DNA from: Cynocephalus volans
Lineage: Eukaryota; Chordata; Mammalia; Dermoptera; Cynocephalidae
DNA length: 64,000 nt
Direction: 5' to 3'
Assembly (NCBI RefSeq): GCF_027409185.1
Contig: NC_084472.1
Span: forward strand, 84,770,427 to 84,834,426
The position numbers and the translations under genes were made by a program. Positions 48,201 to 61,169 of the stretch are shown piece after piece; within the stretch, counting starts at the first letter, position 1; every line of letters begins with the position of its first letter. The notes beneath the pieces are model-generated. The model was not told the origin of the DNA, did not search any database, and saw nothing but the letters and a program-made list of their open reading frames with translations.

Positions 48201-51089
48201 TTTAAAAATCATGTGATATCCTCTTGGCTCATTAATAGAGGTTTGCCACCATTAAATAAGTGCACTGAAGTAGAAACAAATTTTCATTGATGGGTGTTTT
48301 ATATTTCAAAGGCATAATTTATAGTATAAACAAAAGCACATAGCACCTGCTAATATATATTAAGGTAAATTCTTCAAAACTAGGAACTCAGTGTCTACTT
48401 TATTATGTAAAAGTCAAATTATAGACACCGAAAATGATGTTAATACTCAGATATGAATATTGAAAGCAAGTTTAACTTATTTTGGTAACTTAATTTTATT
48501 TTTTGACATATAGTAATCTGATCAAATATTAACATTTTCTCTGGACTGGTAATTTTAGCATGCTTGATGTTATATTTTTAAACTTGAAATATTACTTTCC
48601 ATAACTTTACAATGTGATGATACTTTTGATTATCAATTTGTCATGGAGGGATCATTTAAAAAAAAAAAAAACATGGGGCAGAGAACAAATGAGGCACTGG
48701 AAGACAAATTTTATTTTTGTCTTACATAGTTTGTTAACAATATAGCACTCTGGCTTTGGTGTCTTCATTAGAGTTAATGGAGCTAATTTCTGCATTGAGA
48801 TCTAAATCTTTATGTTTTGGATAGATGCAGTCAAGCCTTATTTTTTTTTTAATAGTTTTTGAGATCATTTTATAATTCACTACCAATTCCATATAAATCT
48901 CTGATCAACATCTGTGTTTTCCTTCTTTTTTTCCTTGAGTCTAACAGGTTTATATTTTCCAAATAAGAAAATGATGTACCTAAGCTCCGTAAATGACATC
49001 TCCCATATCATCAATAAAAATGATGTGCATCTTATTGTGAAGATACTCAGCAAACAATTCCCAGAAATCACCTTTATTGCAGGGAATAAAACAGATGTAT
49101 AACTCCCTCTTTTGGATGTCAGATTTACACAAAGAGGCAACAATATACTCCCAAGCATAATATTAAAAAAGCATTAGTTTTGGTGATGTTTCACTCAGTA
49201 GGTATGATGTCTGTTATAAATATATTTTTAAGTCTTTTGAATAATTGATTCATCAAAAATACGATCTTAGCACAGACACATGGAAGAAATTCCCAACTCA
49301 GCCTATGTCACATTTAAGAAGTTATAACTAACATTCCATGAACAACAAAACAAGAATAATGGGGGAATTTAATGCGTCTACCTTGCATCTACTTTTTGTG
49401 AACTATTCCATTGTCTGAAATTACCCAGAGCATAAATGTTATAACAGTGCAGACAAATCGGCCTGATACTCCTTTTCTACTTCAGTGGTACATGGTATAT
49501 TTCTTTCTGAGCCACAAGCTCAATTTACCATGAATTCCCCCAGCCCCATTTTTTCAAATCTCTCTTTTCAAGGTCAGTAACACTTGTTTTTCCTAATCTG
49601 AATATTTTAAAATTTGTTTTTACTTCCACATAGTTAAGAGATGTAGGTATGAATGAAGTATGATTTGGGTACCAAAAAGATATTACTTTAAGTCATATTT
49701 CCTTGAGTCCTTGAAGTCCTCTTATAGGTTAAAATGTAGTTCTATACTTTAATGTAATTCTTTCTAATTCCTCGATGGAAGAAAAAAAGCCTTTTGTGTG
49801 TTCAGAGATAAAACACAGTGATAAATATAAATATGTGTAACATATATCAGTGAGAGAATACATATAGGTGTGAGTGTGTATACACACATATATATATATA
49901 TGACTGCACCTTTCCTATTGTTTAGCATTTAACTCCATTTATTTATGCTCCTACCACATGTGTCTTATAATACGTAATGGTAAGAATTTGCAACTGGTGA
50001 AAACTTGGAGAAGGAGAGAAGTTACTAGCCACATGTTATAATATAGAAGTCATTAAAAATAATAGAAAATAGAGTGAAGTATGAAGAAAACAATTACAAA
50101 ATCTTTAAAGAGAAAGTGACAGTAATTGTTCATTTTATGCATTTCATGAAAAGATAAAACTAACATATGTAGTTTAGAAAAGAGAAAAATTATTTACTTC
50201 CAGGTATTATGTAGCATATCTAGATAGATATACACAAATACCACTGTGCATGTATTAAAAATGGCATTTTACTTTTGAAATAAACCCAACTTCTTGTTAA
50301 ATTATTACAGCAACTTAGCATTTATTTGCTAAGTGTGTTATAAGGTTATATTGAGAATGAAAATTAATTATGAATTCCACCCTCCTGAATGGTTCCAAAG
50401 TTGGATAGATTACGAGCCTGTAGATATGAACTGCATAGATTACCCATGCAACTGATAAAACAAGACAATCATCTCATCTAGTAAAATATGAGAACAATGG
50501 ACATTTTCTTTTTAAGGAAATTCATATTGTGTTATACACGAATAATTCAAGGTATAATTTAATATAACTTGTAAATAATTTAAAGAAAAAAAAGGCTTAA
50601 ATATTTGACAGAGTGTCTCTGATCCTCTGCTCAGTTATTTTCATAGTTATGTTTGCTTCTCAGGACAAGAGATAGAAAGTGTATAAATGTACAAAAAAGA
50701 AGAGAGTTATCCAATCTAGTCGGTAGGACCCACCTGCCACTTCACTTCTCTCCCCTGCCCGGTGCCTGGAGACACCGTCTTTACAGACCTTCAGACTGAA
50801 GCAAACACAACCAGGCTCTGTTGAAATTAGCAATGTAAATTTTCTCCAGCTGCTGTAGAGAGCACCCTTGTTAGTGCTCCAGGAACACCAAAGTGAAAGA
50901 CATGAGGAATGGTGTGATTTTTCCCCTCTTCATGTTGTTATATTTACTTTACCCTTTAAATAAAATGTTTTCTCATTTTTCCCACCAACTCAAGTTTCCT
51001 TCAAGTTTTTCCTCCATTTCTTCACATCCTTTCCTGTAATCACTATGATAATTTCAGCATACTTTCTCCCATGCTCTTACTGCTTCTTG
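48201..51089. other. AT-rich interval with no recognised gene
   Basis: Contains a poly-A near 48658-48671 and a (TA)n near 49885-49902. A less AT-rich unique patch at about 50715-50920 stands out. No open frame of interest. Confidence 0.5.
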
Positions 51090-51250
51090 AAAATACTTTA
51101 TTATTGAATATATGTTGTCACTGTCATCTTTTCTTTGTGTTCCACCACACTCCTAGACGGTTATTGCCATTTTCGTATCCCCTGGTGTCCAGCACACTCT
51201 GACACATACCCAATAAGCCACCAATAAATAAATGGTTGCATTTTTTAAAA
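51090..51250 (+). mobile_element. LINE-2 3' end, sense
   Basis: Sense L2 3' end: actcctagacggttattg, cctggtgtccagcacac, then cataataagc-like wording and caccaataaataaatggttg. Short and diverged. Confidence 0.5.
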
Positions 51251-51879
51251 ATCAGTGGAATACAAACAAGACAGCCAGGAGTTCTGTAGGGGCAACCTGA
51301 CGTAACATTGGGTGATTTTCCTGCAATAAATTGAAGATATTAAGTACTAGGAAATCAATGAATATATCACAACAACCAGCCTCCAATATGCTCTTTTGTA
51401 ATAAAATTTTCTACCAGGTATGTATCCAGATTTTGTGACTTCTGAAGTTTATAAAATTGGAAAGTGGACTCTATGAGAAAAATAATTCAAAATGACAAAT
51501 AGAGTAAGCCCACGACCATCCTAGGAAGGGCCCTTGCAAGAAACACTGATGCCTAAACTTCATAACTTCATGAAATCTGTTCTGGCTATGAGTCAGATTT
51601 TGAACAAGGGCTGGAGTTTTGCTATACTTTTACTAGAAAGTTTGCTTCTAGTGGAATACTTGATACTAGAACAAGAAATTTGAAGGAGACTTAAGCAAGA
51701 CAGACAGAAAGGGACTAATCTGAAGAAAGCTTCCATTCATAAATATACTGGTGGATGGAAAGGGATCAATCAAAAGGAAGCATACCATAGTTTGGGAGAA
51801 CATTTGCTGCTTAATATCTATTGTAACCTCAGACAATTTATTGAACCTCTCTGATCCTTCATTACCATAATCATGATGT
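51251..51879. other. Interval with no recognised gene
   Basis: No family or coding frame recognised. Confidence 0.5.
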
Positions 51880-52110
51880 CAAGCAATACATAGCATTTTC
51901 TATGTGCCAGGTACTATTCTGAGCATATTCTAACACAAATTAATAGATGTAACCTTCACAGTATTATTTCACTATTTTATCCCCATTTTACAAATTAGGA
52001 AACTGAGGTATGTGGGGGTAAGTTACCTGTGGTGGTCATATACTTAGTCAGTGGCAGAGTCCAGATACAAACACAGGCTTCTGCCTCCAGGGTGCTTCTC
52101 TGTGTACAAT
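51880..52110 (-). mobile_element. MIR SINE remnant, antisense
   Basis: Antisense MIR: tatgtgccaggtactattct, atccccattttacaaattag, gaaactgaggtatgtggg, gtcagtggcagagtccagat and acacaggcttctgcctccag. Well preserved relative to the others. Confidence 0.85.
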
Positions 52111-52189
52111 AGACTTCATCTGTAAAAGGAAATGACAGCTACTGCACATTACTGTCCCGAGCAGTTTAGTTTGTACATTCTGATTCCTT

Positions 52190-52680
52190 CCTTAGATAGC
52201 GATCCCTAGGAGCAGAGTCAGAGACAATGTTTCAGGATCACATGGTTTATTGAGGGGATACTTTTCAAGAGAAATCCATGTGGTAGTGAGGAAAGTAGGA
52301 TAAAGGACAGGAGAGAGTAAAAATGTGGTCTCAGGTCTCAGGCAAAGGGTAGCCATGGAGCACAAATGCTCACAGACCTGACCATCCCTCCCACCCAACA
52401 CCACACCTCAGGGCAAGGGGGTGCAGGCTTGTTTTTGTGTTGCTTTTGTTTTTTTAACCTCCATATCAGTACATCATAGGCATCAGGATGCCCTGGGGTT
52501 GGAGAGAAATGGGAGAGCAGAGTCTGTAACCTCCAAGGCCATGCAAGCAAAATTCTCAGAGAGGATGGGGAGTGAGCCTCTACTGCACTTGGAGAAAGGT
52601 GGTCTGGGTGGACCCTGGCTGCATCTGAAACAATTCATAATACATGTTTGTTATTCAATAAATATTTGGTGTAATTTATT
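52190..52680. other. Unclassified LTR-like segment
   Basis: Less AT-rich than its flanks, with catggtttattgagggg (an antisense AATAAA context) and a region of balanced composition. An antisense LTR is possible, but no termini, TSD or family were recognised. Open frames on both strands (about 70-88 codons) look incidental. Confidence 0.3.
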
Positions 52681-54404
52681 AGTCTGATCTGTTAAGGAGT
52701 GAAGGGGGAAGGGAAATTCTGTTTTCAATTTTGGCTGAATATAGTATAATGTTGAATAAACACAAAGACTAATCAAATTAAAGATTTTAGCAAATGTCAA
52801 GTAGAGAGTGTTAAGCATGATATGTCCCCAAGTAAATTAAGATGTACATGATTACTATGGGTATTTCTGCTGCCTAAAGATAGGATGTATAAATGATTTT
52901 AATGCATAGATTTTAAAACTTATTTGTATAGTTTATTCTCGACTAAGTGTCACTCTGTTTAAGTAAGGAGATAAAAGCATCATTGCTTTCATGCAAAACA
53001 TCCTAGATATGCTTTAGTTACAATTAAAAAAAGTAGATGATTTAGGTTCAAAAACTATGAAAGAAAGAAGAGATAGTATTTGGTCTAAATATCTATTTTT
53101 ACCAATAAGTCAAAAAGGTAAGTGGGAGGGAGCTTTGAATCTCCTAAAGGATAGATTTCATTGGAAATTTTTAAGAGTGATGTAAATACTTTAATTAAAG
53201 AGTGAGACTCCTTCAAACTCTGCTGTGGCTGATACATTGTCCAATGCATTTGAGGGATGAACTATCATACATAAAAGAGTGAGTACAGAGAAAAGTGACT
53301 TATTTTTATTTCTCTGCCTAGGACAAAGAGATAGGAAAAGTCAAACTGAAGGGTGTTGTAACCATCAATTAAGTGGGTGTAGAAAAGAGTCAATGGCAAT
53401 ATTTAGCGGTGGTAGCTCCATCTTCACAAAGGTCCTGGCATTTGCTGATGGCCACATGAGGAGTAAATGGCTTTCCCTAGGCAGCGATGGCACAAGGTAG
53501 GCAGAGAGAGCATCACCCTCTGCTCTCATTCCAAGCAGTGCTTGGAACCTCAGGGAAATTGCAAACTATCATCTCTAATGACCAAAAGACTGTACAAACA
53601 AAACATGTGGATCAGATCTTTCTAGTTGAAATTCAGGTCAGGGGTAAACTTTATTAAATGCATTGAATTCATAAAATATCCATTTTTGTGTTATTTCACT
53701 TCCTAAAAGCATACTAATTGATAGCTCACTGATTGTAATTTTTATAACTCAAACACCTTATTCATTCAAAATGGATGTAAAATTTCAGTGAAATTATTCA
53801 TTCCTACTCAAAAAGTTCTATGGCAAAGTTCCAGAATATTTTGCAACAGAATTAAAATAAAAATGCAGCAAACAACTCACCCTCCACATTTCACAGTTAA
53901 TCTAATTAATACTGGGGGTAAAACCCTGAAAGCCAAATCATTTGTAATGCTTTGTTTTTAGAAACTGATATGAGTCTGTGTAAGGTGGGACAAGAATATT
54001 AGTCAATTGAAAAAGTATAACTACATTATGTTTAATACGGAATCTTTCTTTTTGATGCTTTTCATTGTTTTTTGATCTATTGGATTAAAGATTATGCCCA
54101 GGCTTTTTCAGGAGAGACCACAATAAATTCAAAGTATTGTGCTTATTTACATACTACAAAAATACATATACCTTTTTTAATATTACCAGTAATTAAAGAT
54201 TCAATTGAATTCTGAGAAGTCAAAAATTAAAAATGTCTAAGTATACATAGTAATTGATTTTAGATGAATATAACGGAATAAATATATATGGTTTTGAAAA
54301 CCCTAATCCTCTCATTTTATACCGTTGCTACTCAAGAGACCATGTAGCTTTCGAGTGTTAATAGTCCTCAAAGCTGGCTAAAGGAATCTTACTTCCATGC
54401 ATTC
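52681..54404. other. Interval with no recognised gene
   Basis: AT-rich. An exon-like window at 53322-53495 was considered and rejected (see rejected items). Confidence 0.5.
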
Positions 54405-54544
54405 AAAAACTACTTTTTGAGCATTGCCATGTGTTCTACCTTCTGGCAGGCATAGAATATAAAATACAGTTTCTTGATAGAAATAAATCCATAAATTCAT
54501 CAGATAGAAAAATACACGGCAGACTAAGATCAATAATAAAGTGG
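54405..54544 (-). mobile_element. Possible LINE-2 fragment, antisense
   Basis: Weak resemblance to the antisense L2 3' end (tttgagcattgccatgtgtt, ctggcaggcatagaatat). Low confidence. Confidence 0.3.
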
Positions 54545-54899
54545 ACTCAGACCCAGGAAAGTCAGTGAGGTAGGTCTAGCCTAATTCTGAAGGTCTGTGG
54601 AACACAGAAATGGTGGCATAAATCCCAGTCCAAGGGCAAGAGAAGACTGATGTTCTAGCTTAACCAGGCAGATGGAAAGAAAAAGGGGCGAATTTATCCT
54701 TTCTCCACCTTTTGTTCTGTTGAGGCCCTCAACAAATTGGATGATGTCCACCTATATATGGAGTGAAATCTACATTAGTGAGTCCACTGATTGATATGCT
54801 AATGTTACCCAGAAACATCCTCAAAGACACAGGAAAAAATAATGTTTAATATGGGACTATGTGGCACAGTCAAGATGACAGATAAATTTAACCATCACA
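54545..54899 (-). mobile_element. 3' LTR of the ERV-L provirus (MLT2-type)
   Basis: Antisense landmarks: ataaatcccagtccaaggg, ggcaagagaagactgatgtt, gttgaggccctcaacaaatt, tagtgagtccactgattgat and ccatcacaa at the outer edge facing the internal region. Its low-coordinate end is truncated or diverged. Confidence 0.75.
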
Positions 54900-56000
54900 A
54901 ATCCACCACTTGTCAATTTGGCAACCATAAATATCTCCTTAAATCATATTTATTCTCCAAATGATGACAATAAAAATGTTATAATCCTAACATTTCACAA
55001 CTATCCTGTGTACAACAGATAATACACTAACCCCTTCCCTAAAAAAGAAGGTAAAGTACTTGAGTGAGATTCACTTTCCTCTTTGACATCCTGTACTTAA
55101 TTATTATTATGTAAATTTCACAATATTTAAATAGTGCTATTAAGTCAATACATCTCATGTTATATGATAAGAAAATAAGAGATAAAATAATATATATGTG
55201 TATATATATATATATAAACACTCCAAACATATAGCAAAATGAGGAAATACTCATAATGATTACAGTTCTTCTTATTTCTGTAACTGGTCGTGTGGTCGTC
55301 GGTGATTCTTATAACTACCTTCTTCCACCACCCACTCTGTTCCCTTTGACTTCAGCCAACACCTCAGGTGGTCATGGTTCTTCACATGTTGGGGTAACCC
55401 AAACCTTTATTCTCGAAGGGTCTGGTCCATTAGTCCTGCCTGGATTGCATTGCTGTCATTTTCCATGAACCTTAATCACAGGAAATGGCAATACCAAGAG
55501 ACATTCTAAGTAATCTCCTGTATTCCAGACATACTCTTTCTTACCTGCATTGTGGAGTAGTAATCCACTTCCCCCTTGGTAGGCAGGATCAATCACCACA
55601 ACTACCCTAGTAAATCCTTCCTTTGACTATTTATTCAGAGGCATGAGAACCCCAAACTGGCTGGTGGCAGTCTCAACTTCCAGTTCGATGGAATCACTGT
55701 TATGTTTCCTGGTGGAAGTATTTTCCCTCTGGAAACAAGACCTCTGTTCCATCAGACCATAAATCCATGGGGACAGGAAGCAAATGTTTTGTTAGTTGGT
55801 CACCAGGGGGTAATCATGTGTGGTGCCACTCCTCGATTTCCAGACCAGTGAATCCTGGTTATGAGAGGAGTATATACGAATGCTGACTCAGAGCATTAAA
55901 AAAAACTTCTCAAGAACGTTTCCCCTTTCCTGCAAAATATCGCCACCTAGCTGACACTGTAACTGAGTCTTCAAAAGCCATCACACTGTTCTATCAAGCC
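54900..56000 (-). pseudogene. ERV-L pol 3' end and dUTPase-like region, decayed
   Basis: The antisense wording at 55330-55640 (acctcaggtggtcatggttc, ggcaggatcaatcaccacaa) fits the 3' pol/dUTPase end of ERV-L. No continuous frame survives. A TA-rich microsatellite lies at about 55188-55216. Confidence 0.5.
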
Positions 56001-57545
56001 AGCTGCTTCAGGATGGTGGAGAACATGGTAAGACCAGTGAATTCCATGAGCAGGGGCCAATTGCTGCACTTCTGTAATACAGGTTCACTGATTGGAGCAA
56101 TGCTGTGTGACATGCCATGATTTTGGATAATGCATCCTGTACTTTAAGTCCACAGGTGGTAGTATTAAAAGAAATATTGCATGCAGGAAAGGAAAATCTG
56201 TATCAAGAGAAAGTTTCTATTCTAGTTAAAACAAAATACTGCTCCTTCAATGATGGTAGAAGTCCAATATCATCAACCTACCACCAGGTAGCTGGCTGAT
56301 CACTCCTGGGAGTGGTGCCACATTGGAGGCTGAGTGTTCTTTGCTACTGGAAGACTGGCATTTAGTAGTAGTAGTAGCTTAAGCCAGGTCAGCCTTCATG
56401 AGTGGAAATCCATGTTGCTGAGCCCATGCAAAAATTTCCATTCCTGCCACCATGGCCACTTTGTCTATGAGACCATTGTGTAATGGCAGGGTAACAGGGG
56501 AAAGAGGCTGAACAGTCTACTATTTGATTATTAAAGTCCTCCTCTGCTGAGGTCACTCTTTGGTAAACACTCACATGGAATACAAATATCTTTTTTTTTT
56601 TTTTTTTTTTTTTTTGCCATTCAGGGTTCTTTTGTCCACCCACATTCCTCTTCCCCAAGTTTCTCTGTCACCAATTTTCTAATCATGTTTCTTTTAAGTC
56701 CCTGACCACCCAGCCAAACCATTGGTCTCAGCTCACAAATCAGAATATAATCACAAATTTGGCCATTTCTCTTTCCAAGCAAAGTAAACAACCAAGTGCA
56801 CTCCTTGAAGTTTTGCCCACTGGGGGAATTCCCCTTCACCAGTTTCTTCCAAGAATGTCCCAGAGAGGGGCTACAGACATCCACTTTGGGCTGGGAACCA
56901 AGTATCATGCAGAACCATCTGTAACCAGGCCCATCTCTTCCTCCGTCAACTAATCATAGGGATTTCCCCATGAAGCAATACATGTAGACTGTGAGAAAGA
57001 AGCCAATGGAGCTGGAGCGGGGACTACTATGGCATTTGAGACACTTCTTTATATAACTTTGTTGCACTCTGAAGGCCTGCTTGAGTTCAAACACACACAC
57101 ACACACACACAGACACGCACATATATACCACTCTCATTTAATGATAAATTGTTGCAGTGCACACCCAAATTTATGGCTCAGTGTGTCAGTTAACACCCAG
57201 TCCACTATGGGTAGCTTAGGTTGCATGGTAACTTCGTGGCTTGTGTTAAACATTCAGATTCTACTAAGGCCCAGTAGCAGGCCAAGAGAGGTTTCTCAGC
57301 AGGAGAGTAGCTATCTGGAAGGCTTTGCTCGTAATCGTAAGGGGCTGTTCGTTGATCCATCAATAGGGGACTTCCAAATGCTCCAAACAGCATCCCTGTC
57401 TGCCACTGACACTTTAAGCACCATCAGATCTACTGAATCATACGGTCCAAGCTGCAGAGTAGTTTCCATAGCATCCTGGACCTGTTGCAGACTTTTTTAT
57501 CATGAGCTCCACTCAAAACAAGCAGATTTTCAGGTCACTCAGTAA
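56001..57545 (-). pseudogene. ERV-L integrase and RNase H region, decayed
   Basis: Minus-strand frames at 56658-56389 (with a zinc-binding-region-like context), 56908-56621 and 57393-57205 are separate remnants of pol, in the order expected from RNase H to integrase. Stops, frameshifts and a 25-base poly-T at 56591-56615 break them. The plus-strand 154-codon frame over 57081-57545 is a shadow. Confidence 0.55.
56591..56615 (+). repeat. Poly-T tract, 25 bases
   Basis: Uninterrupted T25 inside the ERV-L pol region. Confidence 0.97.
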
Positions 57546-59079
57546 ATGAGCCTGGTAAATGAGCCAGAATAACACATGCAAATGAAAAAAAAGAAATGTT
57601 TCTTCCAAAATCCAAATAAGCCCACCAGGCATTGTGACTTTTTTGGTTGTCTGTGGGGCCAGATGTGACAACTTAGCCTTCACATTAGAAAGGATATCTT
57701 GACATGCCCCACACTATTGGACCCTAGAAATTTCCCTGAGGTAGAAGGCTCCTGATTTTTTTTTTTTTTTTTTTTTTTTTGCATTCGTTTCCCACTATCT
57801 GGCATGCAAATGCCTGACTAATAAGTCAACAGTATTTGCTACTGCACAATAGTTCTGCAAAGCCTAAATAGAAAAGCTAAAAGCAATGTGGTAGGAATCA
57901 CTACTCCTGCATTTTTGAAGTCCTTGATCATGGCACTAATCTCTGAAGCCTCTGCAGAAATACAATATTGCTTTGGGTTTGTTATGTTCCTAGGTAAAGG
58001 CAGTCTAATGACACTCTTTTAGGCTTTTCCACCATAATAACCCTCACTTTACAGGTCAGGGACCAATGTGGGGATTCTGCCAGCTGCTAAGTATGTCTGT
58101 AACAATTATGTATTCTGGAACTGGAAAAGAAAGCACAGGATGGGTTTGGGGACCCAATGAACCAGCTGTGAAAAGGTCTTTAGCTAAAACTCCATTAGTT
58201 GTCTGACTCTCATATATCTTACTGTGACTGGTGAGCCATGGTGATGTCTGGGTCTCCGGGAAGAGAGTCAATTCAGAGTCAATGTTCAATAGTCTCAAAA
58301 GAATCTGATTTTTAAAAATTTTTCCATAATGTGCATTTACCCTGGCTAAAGGCCGTCAGTCCCTTTAAGGAAGGCTAGGAGAAATATTAATGGTATAAAT
58401 ATTCGGTAGTGTACCAGGGGACCTGGCTTCCCCTTCATTCAAAGAATTCTGGGTCTAAAACTTGGTTCAAGTTGGAGAAATTGCTTGAGAGGCTCTGATT
58501 CTCTATTATTTTGATTCAGGTTAGACTTCATTTGACCAAGATCTGTTCTGCTTATACAGATTAAGTAAAAATTTCATAGTCTTCCTATCTAGTTTACTCT
58601 TAAGAATGAATGATCAATTAGCCAACACCAAGGTCTGTGCAAATCAGACTATTCTGATTGCTGCTTTGACTCTGCTGTCCATTATGGTAACCACACCCAT
58701 CTTGCCTCTGATGGTTGAGTCCTGCCACTTGGCCCCTGCCTCCCTGTGATCCAAATTACTTACACTACATTTAGTTTTCCCAATTTGGTGACTGCAATTC
58801 CCACTGTAAAGTCTGGCCAACAGAAAAGAGTGACCACAAAGTTCTTCAAAATTGTTGGGGCTTTCTTCACAAATTAATTTCCCAGTGTTGGTGAAAAGTA
58901 TATCTTCTGTACCATCCCACTATGGGTGAACATGTCTTAAATGACAAATCCATTCTAATTTTCCAATCTCCATACACCTTTGAATTTCTCCCTCTACATT
59001 AAACTAAGGCTTGCTGGCATTCCCAATTTGCTTTTCTTGGACTATCTTTTGGTCCATGTTTTAGCCACCCAGCAAACCA
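57546..59079 (-). pseudogene. ERV-L gag and RT N-terminal region, decayed
   Basis: A phrase near 57956 (caatattgctttgggtttgt) is homologous to one in the ERV-L-class region near 9244. Sequence from 58300 to 59079 lies where gag should be. No long frame remains. A second 25-base poly-T is at 57756-57780. Confidence 0.5.
57756..57780 (+). repeat. Poly-T tract, 25 bases
   Basis: Uninterrupted T25, the same length as the tract at 56591-56615. Confidence 0.97.
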
Positions 59080-59445
59080 AACTGTGTGTGTATATGTGTG
59101 TGTGTATACACTTTATATATATATATAAAGTCCAAAGACATAAGACCCAAGAAAGCTGATGGTATGAATCCAAGTCCAATGGCAGGAGAAGACCAACATT
59201 CCAGCTTAAGCAGGAAGACTGGAAGCAAAGGGTCAAGTTCACCCTTCTTATGTCTTTTATTATATTCACACCCTTAACAGATTGGATAATGCCCGTCCAT
59301 ATTGGGGAGGAAATCTGCTTTAGTGAGTCCACTAATTTGATTCAAATGCTAACCTCATCTGGAAACACCCTCACAGACAAAGGAAGATATAATATTTAAT
59401 CTTGGCACCCAGTGGCTCAGTCAAGTTGACACAAAATCAACCATT
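59080..59445 (-). mobile_element. 5' LTR of the ERV-L provirus (MLT2-type)
   Basis: Antisense landmarks parallel the 3' LTR: tgaatccaagtccaatggca, ggagaagaccaacattccag, agtgagtccactaatttgat, ggaaacaccctcacagac and cagtcaagttgacacaaaat. The inner end is occupied by TG and TA microsatellites at about 59083-59128. Divergence from the 3' LTR is substantial, showing great age. Confidence 0.75.
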
Positions 59446-61169
59446 GGGTTCCTATATAAGTCAAACAAAAATAAAATATGAAAGCAAGTCAGACCAGTGA
59501 GCTTACACAGCAGTGAGATCAGCAACCTCTTCTGGGCAATGAGGTGGTACAGGCATGTCATTCCCCCAAATTCTCACCCATGGAATGAATAGATTTAGAT
59601 TATAAAGACTGAATGAGGGAGAATGGCATCAGACCCTAAGAAAGTTTCATTAGCCTCCTAAAATCTAGCCTTTTACATATCTGGCTGGGAAAGTTATGCA
59701 TATAGGCTAGTCTGGATGTGGGTCGCTCATTCTTACGTAAACCAGGAAGCATTTTCTGAATTCAGTCTTATAAATTTTGAATATTACTACTGAGGGACAA
59801 ACAGTACAGAACATTCAGACACAAATACAGGCCTCCCTATCAGCACTCTATCAACCTCTCCAGATCAGCTCAGTCTGGTTCAAGTGCTTTCTGAACCTAG
59901 AGCTGTTGGATAGAGCAAAGGTCAGCTACCCAGAAGTCTCAGGGGCATTGTACGTACTATCTGACCCTCAGACATGCTGTAAGACTTAACCTGTGCTGTC
60001 GAAACAAGTTCAGCAATGCAAGAGACATTTTCAGTGCATTGCTGGAGTAACATTGATTTCATAAAAATTTTTAAACTACCTTCTTTAGAGATATAAACTA
60101 TAAGTTAGGCAACTTCAAAGAACTGTGATATAATTCTATATTGAGAATTGGAACAAAAGATGAATACCTCACTGCTATTATAATATTTCTGAAAAAATAA
60201 CAATTAAAGTAAGCAAACATTCTAAGTTTATATATGAGCCACACAAAAGTAATACTTGCCTATATCAACATCAGCTATTGAGGAGATAAAAAATACAAAT
60301 TGCATTTCTCATGTATATCTCTTCACATTAAAAATCTCTGTTTCTAAAGAAAATTATTAATTTATTGAGCAAAACAAAGACTAAAACATACAATGATCAT
60401 TGTGAACATAGGACTCACACTAAGTCAGGGCCTCTGAAAGTGTAGTCAATAAACTGTTACTAGTATGCTACAAAATATGGACAGAAATTAAGAGTAATCA
60501 TTTGGAAACTTTTAAAGTGATTTGACCTTTCTTTGACATCCAAGCATGTTGATTTCATATGTTACTAAAATATTAGGCTGTAAAGAATAAAAAACTCTGG
60601 TATCTGAAGATGTTAATATGGGAATCATCAATAAGTTGATCTTTGTCAGTTCAGCATCTCCTAGGTGCAAGTTACAAAATTTAAAGAAGAAAAAAATTAT
60701 CTCACATAACAAGACATTAGGAAGTAGGGCAACACAAGCAGTTAAATCAGAAGCACAGTCAAGGTTCTTTTATCTATCTACTGCGATATCTGCAAGAATC
60801 CAATTCTTTAGATGGTTGTTGCAGCTCCACTCATCACTTTTTCACAAAGAAAAAGGGAAATATCCTCTCATATGCCCCTTTTTAAAGCAGAGAATAACCA
60901 AGAAATTTTCAAGCAAACTCCCCATCATTTGGCATTGCCTAGCATTGGTTGTATCCATAATTAAGTCAATCAGTACCAAGGGGACTGGAATTACCATGTT
61001 TGTTTTATGCTAATAAGGATTCACCTACCTTCTGGTTTGGGGGAAATGCCATCCATTTATGAAAGATGCTAAAATCTAAACTCATAAAAACATTCTTATA
61101 GTAAGAGAAAATGAGTAGAATGGAAGTGAGGTAGGCAATCAATCTAACTACCAGAATGACATTCAAATA
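59446..61169. other. Interval with no recognised gene
   Basis: Unique-looking, AT-rich. The plus-strand 131-codon frame at 60618-61013 lacks any recognisable domain and is probably chance. Confidence 0.5.

Larger units (their letters stand above)
54545..59445 (-). mobile_element. ERV-L provirus, antisense, with both MLT2-type LTRs
   Basis: Two LTRs of the same MLT2-like family, both on the minus strand, bracket about 4.2 kb of internal sequence whose antisense wording fits ERV-L gag-pol. Order on the minus strand: 5' LTR (59445-59080), gag-like part, RT, RNase H, integrase and a dUTPase-like 3' region, then 3' LTR (54899-54545). No env-like region was noticed, as expected for ERV-L. Frames are broken throughout and the internal region looks shorter than a complete ERV-L, so deletions are likely. 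Two 25-base poly-T tracts interrupt it. It is an old, inactive fossil. Confidence 0.75.

Noticed and set aside
53322..53495. Exon-like window: pyrimidine-rich acceptor (ctctgcctag) and donor (aag/gtaggc) around an open frame
   Set aside because: The encoded peptide has no recognisable content, and isolated splice-like signals are frequent in non-coding DNA. No transcript evidence is available.
57081..57545. 154-codon plus-strand open frame
   Set aside because: It lies antisense to the ERV-L pol region and starts in an (AC)n repeat, so it is a shadow frame.
60618..61013. 131-codon plus-strand frame
   Set aside because: No domain, no codon-like bias visible, no start context or splice signals; consistent with chance.
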